64,000 bases of DNA, from contig NZ_KE148312.1 of the NCBI RefSeq assembly GCF_000238055.2, positions 1,980,501 to 2,044,500 on the forward strand. Reading direction: 5' to 3'. This document shows, piece after piece, positions 32,887-43,567 of the stretch. The notes under the pieces were generated by a model. It did no database searches. It worked only from the letters and a program-made list of their open reading frames with translations, and was not told where the DNA came from. This DNA is from Oribacterium parvum ACB1. GTDB lineage: Bacteria > Bacillota > Clostridia > Lachnospirales > Lachnospiraceae. Made by a program: the position numbers and the translations under genes. How positions within the stretch are numbered: position 1 is the first letter of the stretch; the number at the start of each line of letters is the position of its first letter.

Positions 32887-33177
32887 TTAGAACAAAGATT
32901 CCGGAACGCTTGTTCCCTCTCCCAGACCTGTAGAAATTGCTTCTAACACAGCCTTTAAAGCATCTTCTTCATCAACACCGTTGCATTCCACTCTCACCGT
33001 ACTCCCCTTCTTTACACCGGCAGCCATGACATTTAAAACAGACTTTCCAATAATCTTTCTTTCTCCATAATAGAGTATGATTTCACTCTTAAAGCGAATA
33101 CAGGTCTGTGTTAAAACACCTGCGGGACGAAGATGCAGCCCGGACTCATTGATAATTTTCACTTCTGCACTTACCAT
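32887..33177 (-). CDS. ptsH: HPr family phosphocarrier protein
   Basis: 96 residues. The active histidine is exactly His15 (SGLHLRPAG) and the regulatory serine exactly Ser46 (IIGKSVLNVMAAG), so both PEP-dependent and HPr-kinase phosphorylation are possible. HPr passes phosphate from enzyme I to sugar permeases and, as HPr-Ser-P, takes part in catabolite repression. The active-site context LHLRP differs slightly from the usual IHARP. AAGGGGG precedes the ATG. No other PTS gene is adjacent. Confidence 0.9.
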   Translation of the reverse strand: MVSAEVKIINESGLHLRPAGVLTQTCIRFKSEIILYYGERKIIGKSVLNVMAAGVKKGSTVRVECNGVDEEDALKAVLEAISTGLGEGTSVPESLF

Positions 33178-33266
33178 ATTTCCCCCTTTTTTTCGTACTC
33201 TGAACTATTCTATACTCATTCCTATTCTCTTGATCCTACGTTTTTATACTTTCGTATTCCAAAAAT

Positions 33267-33929
33267 TTACTGAATACTCTCTTTTTCCCTGTTTCTGCGA
33301 AGACTCTCCGCCTTGGAGAATTCGCAACCGCAGTAGTCCTGTCTGTAAAGCTCATATTGCTTCGAAAGTTCAACCGAACGCAGGTAGCGTCCTTTCTTTT
33401 TAAAGTCGGATGGCAGGAAGGGAATACCGTAATTTTTCCCAATTTCCATTCCCAGCTTATTGAGCCTTTCTGCATCCTTTAAAGGAGAAATACTTAAGCT
33501 GGTACAGTAATAATCAAAGGGATTTTCCGGATTTTCCTTATTCCATCGCGAAGCGAAAGCTGCAGTCTCCTCCAAACGAAGCTGAAAACAGGCTGTACAT
33601 CTCTCGCCTCTCTCCGGTTCCTTTTCCAGTCCTTTGGCAATGTCTAAAAACTCCCCATGTATATAGCTGGTCACGATACAGTGAATGGGAAGTCCCATTT
33701 CCTTTACCAATCTTTTACACTCATCTGCTCGACGTAGAAATTCCGTCTCACTTTCAATGTTTGGATTGTAAAAAAACAAAGTAATATCAAAAAAATCCAC
33801 AAGGGACTCCAGCACAGCCGTAGAACAGGGAGCACAACAGGCATGAAGTAAGAGCTTCGGCTTAGAGCTTCCACTATTCTCCCTTATGACCGCTTCCATC
33901 AAGAGCTCATAATTCTTTTTACCACTCAT
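33267..33929 (-). CDS. queH: Epoxyqueuosine reductase QueH
   Basis: 220 residues from MSGKKNYELLMEA. The start is set here because it avoids a 90-base overlap with rpoD and gives the usual family length, though the ribosome binding site is weak. Cysteine motifs LLHACCAPCS, GERCTACFQLRL and YCGC bind the iron-sulfur and metal site of QueH (DUF208). The enzyme makes queuosine from epoxyqueuosine at the wobble base of tRNAs. It starts just eight bases after rpoD ends. Confidence 0.9.
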   Translation of the reverse strand: MSGKKNYELLMEAVIRENSGSSKPKLLLHACCAPCSTAVLESLVDFFDITLFFYNPNIESETEFLRRADECKRLVKEMGLPIHCIVTSYIHGEFLDIAKGLEKEPERGERCTACFQLRLEETAAFASRWNKENPENPFDYYCTSLSISPLKDAERLNKLGMEIGKNYGIPFLPSDFKKKGRYLRSVELSKQYELYRQDYCGCEFSKAESLRRNREKESIQ

Positions 33930-33936
33930 AAATATC

Positions 33937-35094
33937 TTACTGCAGGAAATCTCGTATACGCTTGGAACGAACCGGATTTCTAAGCTTTCTAAGGGCCTTT
34001 GCTTCAATCTGACGAATACGCTCACGCGTTACATTAAATTCTCTTCCCACTTCTTCGAGAGTTCTCGGATGTCCGTCCTCTAATCCGAAACGAAGAACAA
34101 TAACCTGTCTTTCTCTTTCCTTTAAATCGTCCAAAAGGCTGTCAATATGCTCTCTTAACATAACGGATTCCACATTTCCCTCCGGAGATAAAACATTGGC
34201 ATCCGCCACAAAATCTCCTAAGTTGGAATCATCTTCCTCTCCGATTGGGGTTTCCAAAGATGCCGGTTCTCTTGCAATCTGCATGATTTCCTGCACCTTT
34301 TCCTCTGTCATATCAAGATGCTCTGCAAGCTCCTTTACTGAAGGCTCGTAGCCAAGCTCCAGCGTTAACTTTCTCTGCATCTTGGACATCTTGTTGATGG
34401 TTTCTACCATATGTACCGGCACACGGATCGTTCTTGCCTGATCGGCTAAAGCACGTGTTACGGATTGACGAATCCACCAAGTTGCATAGGTGGAAAGCTT
34501 GAATCCCTTCTCCGGATCAAACTTTTCTACGCCTTTAATGAGACCCAAGTTTCCTTCCTGGACTAAATCCAAGAAGCTCATGCCTCGCCCTGTATAGCGT
34601 TTAGCAATGGAAACAACAAGACGGAGATTGGCTTCAATCAGTCTCTGCTTGGCATACTCGTCTCCTTCCTGCTTCTTCATAGCAAGAGAATATTCTTCTT
34701 CCGCTGTAAGAAGGGGGACAGTACCGATTTCCTTAAGATACATGCGAACAGGATCTTCCGTTCCGATTCCTTCCAGAAGATCAACCGCATCTAAATCAAT
34801 ATCCTCGCCATCCTCTTCCTTAGAAAAGTCTTCGTCTTCAAGGGCAAGAAGCTCATCCTCCGTATCTTCCTTCTCCACGCCTTTTTCCAGTTTCTTTAGG
34901 GCGTCCTCATCAACAGTAGGAATTACTTCGAGACCTTTATTTTCCAAAAGAAGTAGAAAACTCTCCATCTGTTCTTCCGTGAGAGACAGGTCTTTTACCA
35001 TGTCCTGAACCTCACCCATATCGATGGAGTTCTTGTTCCCCTTCGCTTTACTCATTAATGTTTCGATGATTTTCTCTAATTCTTCTCTATCCAA
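33937..35094 (-). CDS. rpoD: Principal sigma factor (sigma-70/SigA)
   Basis: 385 residues. Region 1.1-like acidic N-terminus, region 1.2 ([21 protein letters not shown]), region 2 ([56 protein letters not shown]), region 3 ([15 protein letters not shown]) and region 4 ([43 protein letters not shown]) are all present. It directs housekeeping transcription from TTGACA/TATAAT promoters such as those found here. dnaG, the usual neighbour, is absent. Confidence 0.96.
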   Translation of the reverse strand: MDREELEKIIETLMSKAKGNKNSIDMGEVQDMVKDLSLTEEQMESFLLLLENKGLEVIPTVDEDALKKLEKGVEKEDTEDELLALEDEDFSKEEDGEDIDLDAVDLLEGIGTEDPVRMYLKEIGTVPLLTAEEEYSLAMKKQEGDEYAKQRLIEANLRLVVSIAKRYTGRGMSFLDLVQEGNLGLIKGVEKFDPEKGFKLSTYATWWIRQSVTRALADQARTIRVPVHMVETINKMSKMQRKLTLELGYEPSVKELAEHLDMTEEKVQEIMQIAREPASLETPIGEEDDSNLGDFVADANVLSPEGNVESVMLREHIDSLLDDLKERERQVIVLRFGLEDGHPRTLEEVGREFNVTRERIRQIEAKALRKLRNPVRSKRIRDFLQ

Positions 35095-35115
35095 GTTAAA
35101 TTCCTTTCTTTAGGA

Positions 35116-35394
35116 CTAAGTCCAAAGGCTGATGCCGGAAACAACACTGAGCACCAATAAAGCAAAACACAATGCCAGTTGAAAATATTTTTCTTTTCCT
35201 TCTTCCGCTCTTCTTTGCATAAAATTAACACTTCGTAAAACAAAGGCAAAGAAAAAGATAAAAGGAAAAAGCACCTTGTTTTCATCCGGATTACTAAGCG
35301 CCATCACAGCCATAATAAAAATCAGCAAAGCGATAACACCGTACAAAATATCTAAATTATGGCTGGGAATCTTCCCGCGAGACTTGCCATTCAT
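35116..35394 (-). CDS. Small three-helix membrane protein
   Basis: 92 residues from MNGKSRGKIPSHN; the ATG overlaps the stop of the upstream RNA methyltransferase by one base (TGATG), with GGGAGG eight bases before it. Three hydrophobic stretches are seen: LDILYGVIALLIFIMAVMAL, KVLFPFIFFFAFVLRSVNFM and FQLALCFALLVLSVVSGISL. I do not recognise a characterised family. The tight coupling to the methyltransferase gene indicates a real gene. Confidence 0.75.
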   Translation of the reverse strand: MNGKSRGKIPSHNLDILYGVIALLIFIMAVMALSNPDENKVLFPFIFFFAFVLRSVNFMQRRAEEGKEKYFQLALCFALLVLSVVSGISLWT

Positions 35395-36191
35395 CAACAA
35401 TTCCTCCCGGAAAATAGCTTCTCTATCCCCTTTGCTCTTTGTCTATACACTTCGTACATTACAATACTCCCTGCTGTAGCAACGTTTAAAGACTCAATAC
35501 TTCCCATCATCGGAATCCGAATTTTTTCATCCGCTAAACGGCTCAGTTCATCACTTAGACCGTTTCCCTCATTTCCTAACATAAAGGCGGAGGAAGAAGA
35601 AAAATCACTCTCGTAAAAGTATTCCCTTCCCGCAAGATGCATAGCATAAAATGTAACGCCTTTTTTCTTCAACTCTTCTACCGTGGATAAAAGATTCCCA
35701 ATACTAAATGGAACACGGAAAAGAGAACCCATGGTGGAGCGCAAAACCTTCGGACTGAAAAGATCTGTACAGTTCCTGCTCAGGAAAATATGAGAAACGC
35801 CCGCAGCCTCCGCTGTTCTAAATATGGTCCCAAGATTTCCGGGATCCTGTATATCCTCAAGTAGAAGAAAAAAATCTCCCTCCGCCTTCTTTTCCGTCGG
35901 GATCTTCAGCTTTGCCACAATCCCCTGCTGACTTTCCGTATTGGAAATACTTTCCATAGCTCGCTTACTCAGTAAAATGATCCGCTCATCCTCTTTGGAA
36001 AGTCCATGCGGAAGTTCTCCGCGATAATCTTCCCCTAAAAATATCTGTACAAGAGAAGAAAGAGGCAAATCCCTTAATAAGCGTTCTCCCTCTCCAACAA
36101 AATATCCTTCCTCTCTTCTTTTTTTGGCCTTCTTGCCAAGCTCTCGAATCTCTTTAAGCAATGCATTTGCAGGTGAATCAATTCTTCGCAT
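35394..36191 (-). CDS. TrmH/SpoU family RNA methyltransferase
   Basis: 265 residues. An N-terminal substrate-binding part (RRIDSPANALLKEIREL, FVGEGERLLRDL) precedes the knotted SpoU domain with LLEDIQDPGNLGTIFRTAEAAG, LGNEGNGLSDEL and IPMMGSIESLNVATAGSIVMYE, which bind S-adenosylmethionine. Such enzymes 2'-O-methylate rRNA or tRNA (RlmB/TsnR-like). The target base is not predictable from this sequence. Confidence 0.92.
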   Translation of the reverse strand: MRRIDSPANALLKEIRELGKKAKKRREEGYFVGEGERLLRDLPLSSLVQIFLGEDYRGELPHGLSKEDERIILLSKRAMESISNTESQQGIVAKLKIPTEKKAEGDFFLLLEDIQDPGNLGTIFRTAEAAGVSHIFLSRNCTDLFSPKVLRSTMGSLFRVPFSIGNLLSTVEELKKKGVTFYAMHLAGREYFYESDFSSSSAFMLGNEGNGLSDELSRLADEKIRIPMMGSIESLNVATAGSIVMYEVYRQRAKGIEKLFSGRNC

Positions 36192-36287
36192 CCCCTACCT
36201 GTCTTTCTGATAAGCCATAGGTGTATCGCAGACCCTACCCACAATACTACTTTGAATTAAGAGTATAACAAAGTTTCTTTTCTTCGT

Positions 36288-38414
36288 CTATAAGCTGGAT
36301 TCAATTTCTTCCAACTCTTTCAGCCATATTTGAGAAGATGCATCACTGGCCTGCCGTAAGTCTCCGCGGGGAGAAAGACCGATTCTTCCCACCTTTGGGC
36401 CATCCGGTGTACAGGAACGTTTAAACTGTTGTGCAAAAAATCTTTTATAGAATATTTTCAAGCAATTCAAAATCTGCACCGGAGTATATGCTATTTCCGC
36501 AGAATCCCTACTATAATACTTCAGGTTTTCCTTTGAAAATGCATGACAGGCAAGGAAAAAGACTTTTTTTGCCGAAAAGCCGTAGCGAAGATGCATATAG
36601 AGGAAGAAATCATGTAATGCATAGGGTCCCAATATTTCCTCCGTCTTTTGCTGAATTTCCCCTTTTTCATTAGGAGGAATAAGCTCCGGGCTAACCGGTA
36701 CATGAATAATCTTCTCCACTGTTTTCTTAAGCTCTTCTACCTGCTTCTTTTCCTTTTTATCCTTGGAGGCATCCTCCAAGTCCTTTACAAAGCTATGCAA
36801 TATAAGCGGTATAGCAGTTTTTGGTACATCACAGTTCACACTATACATAGACATGTGGTCTCCATTATAAGTGGAAAACCCTAAAGCAGACTCCGATAAA
36901 TCTCCTGTCCCGATTAAAAGTGCCCCCTCCTTATTTGCAAGATCCATCAGAATCTGTGTACGCTCCCTGGCTTGCGCATTCTCATAAACTACATCTCTTT
37001 TACTTTCATCATAAGAGATATCCTTAAAATGCTGTAAAACCGCATCATGAATAGGAATCTCCCGCATATCGGTACCGAGAATCCTTGCCGATTCCAAAGC
37101 ATTACTATGCGTAATTTCACTTGTTCCGAAAGACGGCATAGTTACAGCAATAATGTTCTTTAAATCATATCCCAAAAGCTGAAAACATTTTACAGCAACA
37201 AAAAGCGCCAAAGTGGAATCCAAACCTCCGCTAAGTCCCAAAATTACCTTTTTAGCTCCAATATGCTGAAGTCTTTTCTTTAGACCATGCGCCTGAATAC
37301 TGAGAATTTCCTCTCCACGTTCAAAGTCCTTGGAACTATCCACCGGAAGAAAAGGCATCGGATTGATAAATCGCTTTAAGATCAGTCTCTTTTCTTTCTT
37401 GCACGATTCCACTTCCTCAGCACCGGCCTTCTCGCCAGTTAAACCTCTCCTTGTTCCCGCTTTTCGTTCAACCTCGTCCAGTTGCTTTACGGAAATACCC
37501 TGTGCAAGATAATCTGCTTTAAACAAGGTAAAGGGAACCTGCACAGCATTTTCCTCCACGGTTTCAAAGGTGTTTTGCTTGATTCTCTCTCTCCATAAAA
37601 CGGATAAATCAATCTCCCCAAAAGTCATACCCTCATAAAAGCGTGGAGATTCCGCAAGAATTTTTCCATTCTCTGCAACCATGCTGTGAGCAGAAAAAAC
37701 CATATCCTGCGTAGATTCGGACGGTCCCGCACTGGTATAGACATAGGCATTATGCAAACAACCGCTGGAATGCTGCACAAGAGCTCTTCTGCTGTCATTT
37801 TTTTTAATAAGTGCATCGGAAGCCGTAGTATTGGCAATGACTGTTGCCCCCATCAGGCAATGCGTAACAGAGGGAGGATTCGGTACCCAAAGATCTTCGC
37901 AGATTTCCACCGCAAGGCGGAAGCGTTCGTCATGATCTGCAATAAAGTGTAGGTGCATTCCGAAAGGAATATCTCCATCCTTTTCTAAAAAATCCTGAAT
38001 CCACTCCACTTCCTCTCTTCCTTCTTGGAAATAACGCTCCTCATAAAACTCACTATGATTCGGAAGATGTCTTTTCGGCACAATTCCCAGAATCATACCT
38101 CCCTGCATAACTACTGCCGTATTAAACAGCTTTCCTTTATGAACCAGCGGATATCCGATGACAAAGAGCACAGGACTTTTCTTCGTTTTCACAGAAAATA
38201 TTTTTAAAGCCTTTTTACAGGCCTCTTGCAGACTTTCCTGCAGAAGCAAATCATTTGCAGTATAGCCGGAGACGGAAAGCTCCGGATACACCAAAAGAGA
38301 GACAGCTTCCTTTTCCGCCTCCTTAGCCCATTTCAGCATCTCCTCCACATTATAAAACGGATCTGCTACCTTTACATTCGGACTCACTGCCGCTACTCTT
38401 ACGAAATCCTTCAT
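36288..38414 (-). CDS. nadE: Glutamine-dependent NAD+ synthetase
   Basis: 708 residues in two domains. The N-terminal nitrilase-like glutaminase has the Glu in YPELSVSGY, Lys in PKRHLPNHSEFYEER and Cys in VEICEDLWVPNP. The C-terminal synthetase has the pyrophosphatase loop LGLSGGLDSTLAL and DLSESALGFSTYNGDHMSMY. It amidates nicotinic acid adenine dinucleotide to NAD+. Length fits the long glutamine-dependent form. GGAG precedes the ATG by seven bases. Confidence 0.95.
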   Translation of the reverse strand: MKDFVRVAAVSPNVKVADPFYNVEEMLKWAKEAEKEAVSLLVYPELSVSGYTANDLLLQESLQEACKKALKIFSVKTKKSPVLFVIGYPLVHKGKLFNTAVVMQGGMILGIVPKRHLPNHSEFYEERYFQEGREEVEWIQDFLEKDGDIPFGMHLHFIADHDERFRLAVEICEDLWVPNPPSVTHCLMGATVIANTTASDALIKKNDSRRALVQHSSGCLHNAYVYTSAGPSESTQDMVFSAHSMVAENGKILAESPRFYEGMTFGEIDLSVLWRERIKQNTFETVEENAVQVPFTLFKADYLAQGISVKQLDEVERKAGTRRGLTGEKAGAEEVESCKKEKRLILKRFINPMPFLPVDSSKDFERGEEILSIQAHGLKKRLQHIGAKKVILGLSGGLDSTLALFVAVKCFQLLGYDLKNIIAVTMPSFGTSEITHSNALESARILGTDMREIPIHDAVLQHFKDISYDESKRDVVYENAQARERTQILMDLANKEGALLIGTGDLSESALGFSTYNGDHMSMYSVNCDVPKTAIPLILHSFVKDLEDASKDKKEKKQVEELKKTVEKIIHVPVSPELIPPNEKGEIQQKTEEILGPYALHDFFLYMHLRYGFSAKKVFFLACHAFSKENLKYYSRDSAEIAYTPVQILNCLKIFYKRFFAQQFKRSCTPDGPKVGRIGLSPRGDLRQASDASSQIWLKELEEIESSL

Positions 38415-38487
38415 TCTTTGCTCCTACTCTTCTTATATTTGCATATTCTAATACTTATCTTTTATGCTTTTTCTTTTTGTATATTCA

Positions 38488-38976
38488 TTACCGGATCCAC
38501 TTTTCACGGGAATAAAGCCGCATTTCCTTTATCAACTTTTCAGGGCAATCCAAAAGAAGCGCAGTCCTCTTTCCTTCTTTTTGTACTAAGTAAAAATAAT
38601 GCGGATTTTCTCCGAAACCGGCAAGATCTAAAACAGCTGCTCCGCTCCTTTGGTACTGCTCTTTTGTCTCCTCACTAAAGGGTCGAATCTCCAGCACTTC
38701 TTCCTTACCGCATTGTATCAGTTTCTTCCTACTGCTCTTGTGGTAAACAACATCAACACTCAAGTCTCCCGCCATATAAAGGTACTCATATTCTTTATCG
38801 CTTCTTATCCGTATATAATACGATATAGGAAGTAAAAAAACAAAGAATATAATGGGAAGAGACAATAAAGAAAGAATAAACATGAAAAGAAAGGGGAGAG
38901 CTATTGCCACTCCCCTTTCCATGTATTCTTTCGTTCCTCTTTTTCCCTTGACCAGATGCTCAATATAGTTTTCCAT
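38488..38976 (-). CDS. Uncharacterised membrane protein between groL and nadE
   Basis: 162 residues from MENYIEHLVKGKRG, with AAGGAGAT eight bases upstream; a longer frame by 11 residues lacks a site. Two close hydrophobic segments (VAIALPFLFMFILSLLSLPIIFFVFLLPISYYI) form a hairpin in the membrane, followed by a soluble part (EYEYLYMAGDLSVDVVYHKSS, then GAAVLDLAGFGENPHYFYLV). Related unnamed proteins exist in Lachnospiraceae; I cannot assign a function. Confidence 0.7.
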   Translation of the reverse strand: MENYIEHLVKGKRGTKEYMERGVAIALPFLFMFILSLLSLPIIFFVFLLPISYYIRIRSDKEYEYLYMAGDLSVDVVYHKSSRKKLIQCGKEEVLEIRPFSEETKEQYQRSGAAVLDLAGFGENPHYFYLVQKEGKRTALLLDCPEKLIKEMRLYSREKWIR

Positions 38977-39015
38977 GGGAAAATCTCCTTCTACGTCTGC
39001 AAAAGTCAAAGGAAA

Positions 39016-40671
<1,656 letters not shown>

Positions 40672-40766
40672 CTAATCTTCTTGCTTTCGTTTTATACAAA
40701 TTTCTCTATTTATACAATTTCAAACATCAAAGTCCGTAAATCCATTCTTAAAATCAACCGCTATAG

Positions 40767-41054
40767 TTACTCTACAATAGCCAAAATATCACTTTGCTTA
40801 ACTACGGTATACTTCTTACCTTCAAGCTCTACCTCTGTACCTGCATAACGGGAGAACAAAACATGCTGCCCCTTCTTCACCTGCATTGTAATATCCTTAC
40901 CGTCTACTACGCCACCGGGTCCTACAGCAACCACAACAGCCTGTCCCGGCTTTTCCTTGTCATCCTGTCCGGGAAGGACAATACCGCTCTTCGTGGTTTC
41001 TTCCATCTTTTCCTTCTCTAAAACAACTTTATCAAATAATGGAACTAATTTCAT
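40767..41054 (-). CDS. groS: Co-chaperonin GroES
   Basis: 95 residues: LVPLFDKVVLEKEKMEETTKSGIVLP with the mobile loop, GPGGVVDGK, and the closing VLFSRYAGTEVELEGKKY. First gene of groSL, preceded by AGGAGG, a near-perfect promoter and a CIRCE-like operator. Confidence 0.97.
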   Translation of the reverse strand: MKLVPLFDKVVLEKEKMEETTKSGIVLPGQDDKEKPGQAVVVAVGPGGVVDGKDITMQVKKGQHVLFSRYAGTEVELEGKKYTVVKQSDILAIVE

Positions 41055-41116
41055 TGCTTACCTCCTTGCTAATTTGCATCCTCTGCAATCACGTATAAAT
41101 CTTAACAACACTAGAA

Positions 41117-41145
41117 ATTATAATGTCAGCTATTAGCAGTGTCAA
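41117..41145 (-). promoter_or_regulatory. Strong sigma-A promoter of groSL
   Basis: TTGACA (41140-41145) and TATAAT (41117-41122) on the minus strand, spaced 17 bases: a perfect consensus. The -35 box lies inside the centre of the CIRCE element, so HrcA binding would block it. Confidence 0.9.
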
Positions 41146-41159
41146 GTATTGAGTGCTAA
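41133..41159. promoter_or_regulatory. CIRCE-like operator (HrcA site), one arm degenerate
   Basis: The CIRCE consensus is TTAGCACTC-N9-GAGTGCTAA. Here the right arm GAGTGCTAA (41151-41159) is perfect, the spacer is nine bases, and the left arm reads TTAGCAGTG (41133-41141) with two changes. Position over the groSL promoter supports HrcA heat-shock repression. Confidence 0.85.
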
Positions 41160-41258
41160 ATTATCCTGTGAAGTTTTCGTGAACAATGAATTGAATAAGC
41201 CACGTTGTTTTTATTAAAAAATAATAAAATTTTGATAAAAAGCAAAATTATTTTTTTC

Positions 41259-41286
41259 TTGTAAATTTATTGTTTTTTTGTATAAT
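41259..41286 (+). promoter_or_regulatory. Promoter of the small exported cell-wall-binding protein gene
   Basis: TTGTAA (41259-41264) and TATAAT (41281-41286) are 16 bases apart on the plus strand, within very AT-rich DNA, about 70 bases before the start codon. Confidence 0.7.
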
Positions 41287-41358
41287 CATAAATGGAACTA
41301 GCAAGTTTCCTCGTAACATTTAGAAAAAAGTTGCAAAAATCATTTGGAGGTTCGTTTT

Positions 41359-41751
41359 ATGAAGAAGAAAATTCTTGTTGCCGGATTAATCGCTATGCTT
41401 TCCACAGCATCCGTAATGCCTGTTTTTGCTAGAGAGGGCGCTATAGCATGGGGCGGTTCCAGTACAAATGCAGCTGAAACTGATGGACATTGGGTAGCAA
41501 ACAGAGACGGTTCCTGGTCTTTTGTAAGTAACCAAAACGGTGCTCCTGTCAAAGGTTGGATCGTTAACCAGCACCAGTGGTATTTCATCGGTGATAATGG
41601 TCGTATGGTTACCGGTTGGCAGTTCCTGAACAAGTGTTGGTACTATTTCTCTACACAGAAAGTGGAGAACCAGCCTGTAGGATCTCTTTATGTTAACAAA
41701 GTTACTCCGGACGGATATCGTGTTGATTCCAACGGAATTTGGATTAGATAA
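41359..41751 (+). CDS. Small secreted cell-wall-binding repeat protein
   Basis: 130 residues from MKKKILVAGLIAMLS, with GGAGG eight bases upstream. A signal peptide ends near PVFAREG. The mature part of about 100 residues is made of Trp/Tyr/Gly repeats (GHWVANRDGSWSF, KGWIVNQHQWYFIGDNGRMV, TGWQFLNKCWYYF, GYRVDSNGIWI) of the choline-binding/cell-wall-binding type, with no catalytic domain. The last repeat mirrors the GYKVDSTGAW repeat of the NlpC/P60 protein at 104. It may be a stand-alone wall-binding factor; function unknown. A strong promoter and terminator make it monocistronic. Confidence 0.88.
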   Translation: MKKKILVAGLIAMLSTASVMPVFAREGAIAWGGSSTNAAETDGHWVANRDGSWSFVSNQNGAPVKGWIVNQHQWYFIGDNGRMVTGWQFLNKCWYYFSTQKVENQPVGSLYVNKVTPDGYRVDSNGIWIR

Positions 41752-41772
41752 TTAATCTATAGTAAAGATTAA

Positions 41773-41801
41773 AACCGAGCTGCATGTCAGCTCGGTTTTT
41801 T
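41773..41801 (+). terminator. Terminator between the small exported protein gene and dapL
   Basis: AACCGAGCTG (41773-41782) and CAGCTCGGTT (41788-41797) enclose CATGT and are followed by a T-run. The opposite strand has an A/T-rich flank too, so it can also end dapL transcripts. Confidence 0.9.
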
Positions 41802-41861
41802 GCATCTTTCAATACTTTATGATTATAAGTCCAAAAAATAAATATTTCTCTAATTTAGAAA

Positions 41862-43055
41862 CTATTTAGCAAGCAAAATCTTTAATCTCTCCATCGCTTC
41901 TTTTGTTTTTTCCTGCGTAGAGAAGGCTGTCAAGCGGAAATATCCCTCTCCCGCTTCACCAAATCCAGCTCCCGGAGTTCCTACTACATAGATTTCCTCC
42001 AGAAGCTTATCAAAGAAATCCCAAGAACGAAGACCATTCGGACACTTCATCCAAACATAGGGAGAATTCTTTCCTCCGGTATAGTAGATTCCCAACTCGT
42101 CGAGCGTTTTCATAATCATCTTGGCATTTTCTTTGTAATAGTTGATATTCTCTTCTATCTCTTTTGCCCCATGCTCCGTAAATACTGCAGCGGCAGCCTT
42201 TTGCACAATATAAGAAACACCGTTAAACTTTGTAGTCTGTCTCCTTAACCACATCTTTCTAAGAGACTGTCCTCCAAAAACAAGACTATCCGGTACAACG
42301 GTATATCCGCATCTTGTCCCGGTAAAGCCTGCCTTCTTGGAGAAGGAACAGAACTCAATAGCACAATTCTTAGCCCCGGGAATCTCATAGATAGAATGGG
42401 GTAAATCCCCTTCCACAAAGCATTCATAAGCTGCATCAAAAAGAATTACCGCATTTTTCTCCTTAGCATAGTTCACCCAAGCCGTAAGTCCTGTACGGTC
42501 ATATACGGCACCTGTCGGATTATTCGGAGAACAAAGGTAAATCAAATCCGCCTTTACGGAAGGATCCGGCATGGGTAAAAATCCATTTTCTTCTCCTGCA
42601 CGTGCATAAAGAAGTTTATTTCCCTGCATGATATTTGTGTCAACATATACAGGATAAACCGGATCGGTAACCAAAGCAGTAATTCCTCTGTCAAAAAGGT
42701 CCAATATATTCCCAAGGTCAGACTTCGCACCGTCAGAAATAAAAATCTCTTCTTTTGCCAAATCTACAGGAAAACTCTTGTAATATTCCTGAATCTTTTC
42801 TCTCAGAAAATCATAGCCCTGCTCCGGACCGTAGCCGTGGAAGCTTTCTGCAACGCCCATCTCATCCGAAGCTTCTTTCAGTGCCTTCACAACTTCCTTG
42901 GGTAGCGGCCTTGTAACATCTCCGATTCCCATACGAATCAGCTTATCCGCCTTTTCAGGATGACTCTCCTGCCAGATACGAATGCGCTTAGCTATTTCCG
43001 CAAAAAGATAACTCTCTTTTACTTCTTGGTAGTGTGTATTTATCTTGATTCCCAT
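41862..43055 (-). CDS. dapL: LL-diaminopimelate aminotransferase
   Basis: 397 residues from MGIKINTHYQEVKESYLF, with AAGGAG nine bases upstream; the longer frame adds 19 basic residues. Diagnostic parts are RMGIGDVTRPLP, YLCSPNNPTGAVYDR, the PLP lysine in EFCSFSKKAGFTGTRCGY, and the C-terminal PGAGFGEAGEGYFRLTAF. It converts tetrahydrodipicolinate directly to LL-diaminopimelate for lysine and peptidoglycan, bypassing the acylated routes. It starts 31 bases after luxS ends. Confidence 0.96.
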   Translation of the reverse strand: MGIKINTHYQEVKESYLFAEIAKRIRIWQESHPEKADKLIRMGIGDVTRPLPKEVVKALKEASDEMGVAESFHGYGPEQGYDFLREKIQEYYKSFPVDLAKEEIFISDGAKSDLGNILDLFDRGITALVTDPVYPVYVDTNIMQGNKLLYARAGEENGFLPMPDPSVKADLIYLCSPNNPTGAVYDRTGLTAWVNYAKEKNAVILFDAAYECFVEGDLPHSIYEIPGAKNCAIEFCSFSKKAGFTGTRCGYTVVPDSLVFGGQSLRKMWLRRQTTKFNGVSYIVQKAAAAVFTEHGAKEIEENINYYKENAKMIMKTLDELGIYYTGGKNSPYVWMKCPNGLRSWDFFDKLLEEIYVVGTPGAGFGEAGEGYFRLTAFSTQEKTKEAMERLKILLAK

Positions 43056-43086
43056 TCCCTTATACTCCTTATATCTAAGTTTTGAT

Positions 43087-43566
43087 TTACGCGGGATAAT
43101 GCGTATTTTCAAAGCTTAATTTTTCTAAAACTTCTTCCAGATACTTAATGCTCCACCACTTGGCAACAGGAAGATTCATATCACGGAAATTTCCGCAGTC
43201 ATGCGCAGTGGCACCGGGAATATCTCCTTCAAATCCTCCGATGAAGGAAAAACAGGAAATCAATAATTTCTGAATATCCTTACTTTCCAAATCCCCTTTA
43301 AGAAGAAGATAAAATCCGGTACGACAGCCCATTGGTCCAAAGTAGAGAACTCTCTCCTTCCATTTCTCATCATTTCTGAGATAAGTGGCCGCAAGATGCT
43401 CTATGGTATGCATTGCCGCATTTTCCATTGCAGGCTCTGTATTCGGCTTCGTAAAGCGTAAGTCAAAGGTCGTTACAGTCTCCGCTCCAACCTTATCTTT
43501 TCTCGATACATAAACTCCCGGGAAAAGACGAGTATGATCAATGGTAAAACTCGTTATCTTTTCCAT
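43087..43566 (-). CDS. luxS: S-ribosylhomocysteine lyase LuxS
   Basis: 159 residues. The metal site is H53-T-I-E56-H57 with a later Cys in TAHDCGNF; FDLRFTKPN and FGPMGCRTGFYLLLKG are conserved. It cleaves S-ribosylhomocysteine to homocysteine and DPD, the precursor of autoinducer-2. The partner Pfs/MtnN is not in the window. Confidence 0.96.
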   Translation of the reverse strand: MEKITSFTIDHTRLFPGVYVSRKDKVGAETVTTFDLRFTKPNTEPAMENAAMHTIEHLAATYLRNDEKWKERVLYFGPMGCRTGFYLLLKGDLESKDIQKLLISCFSFIGGFEGDIPGATAHDCGNFRDMNLPVAKWWSIKYLEEVLEKLSFENTHYPA

Positions 43567-43567
43567 C

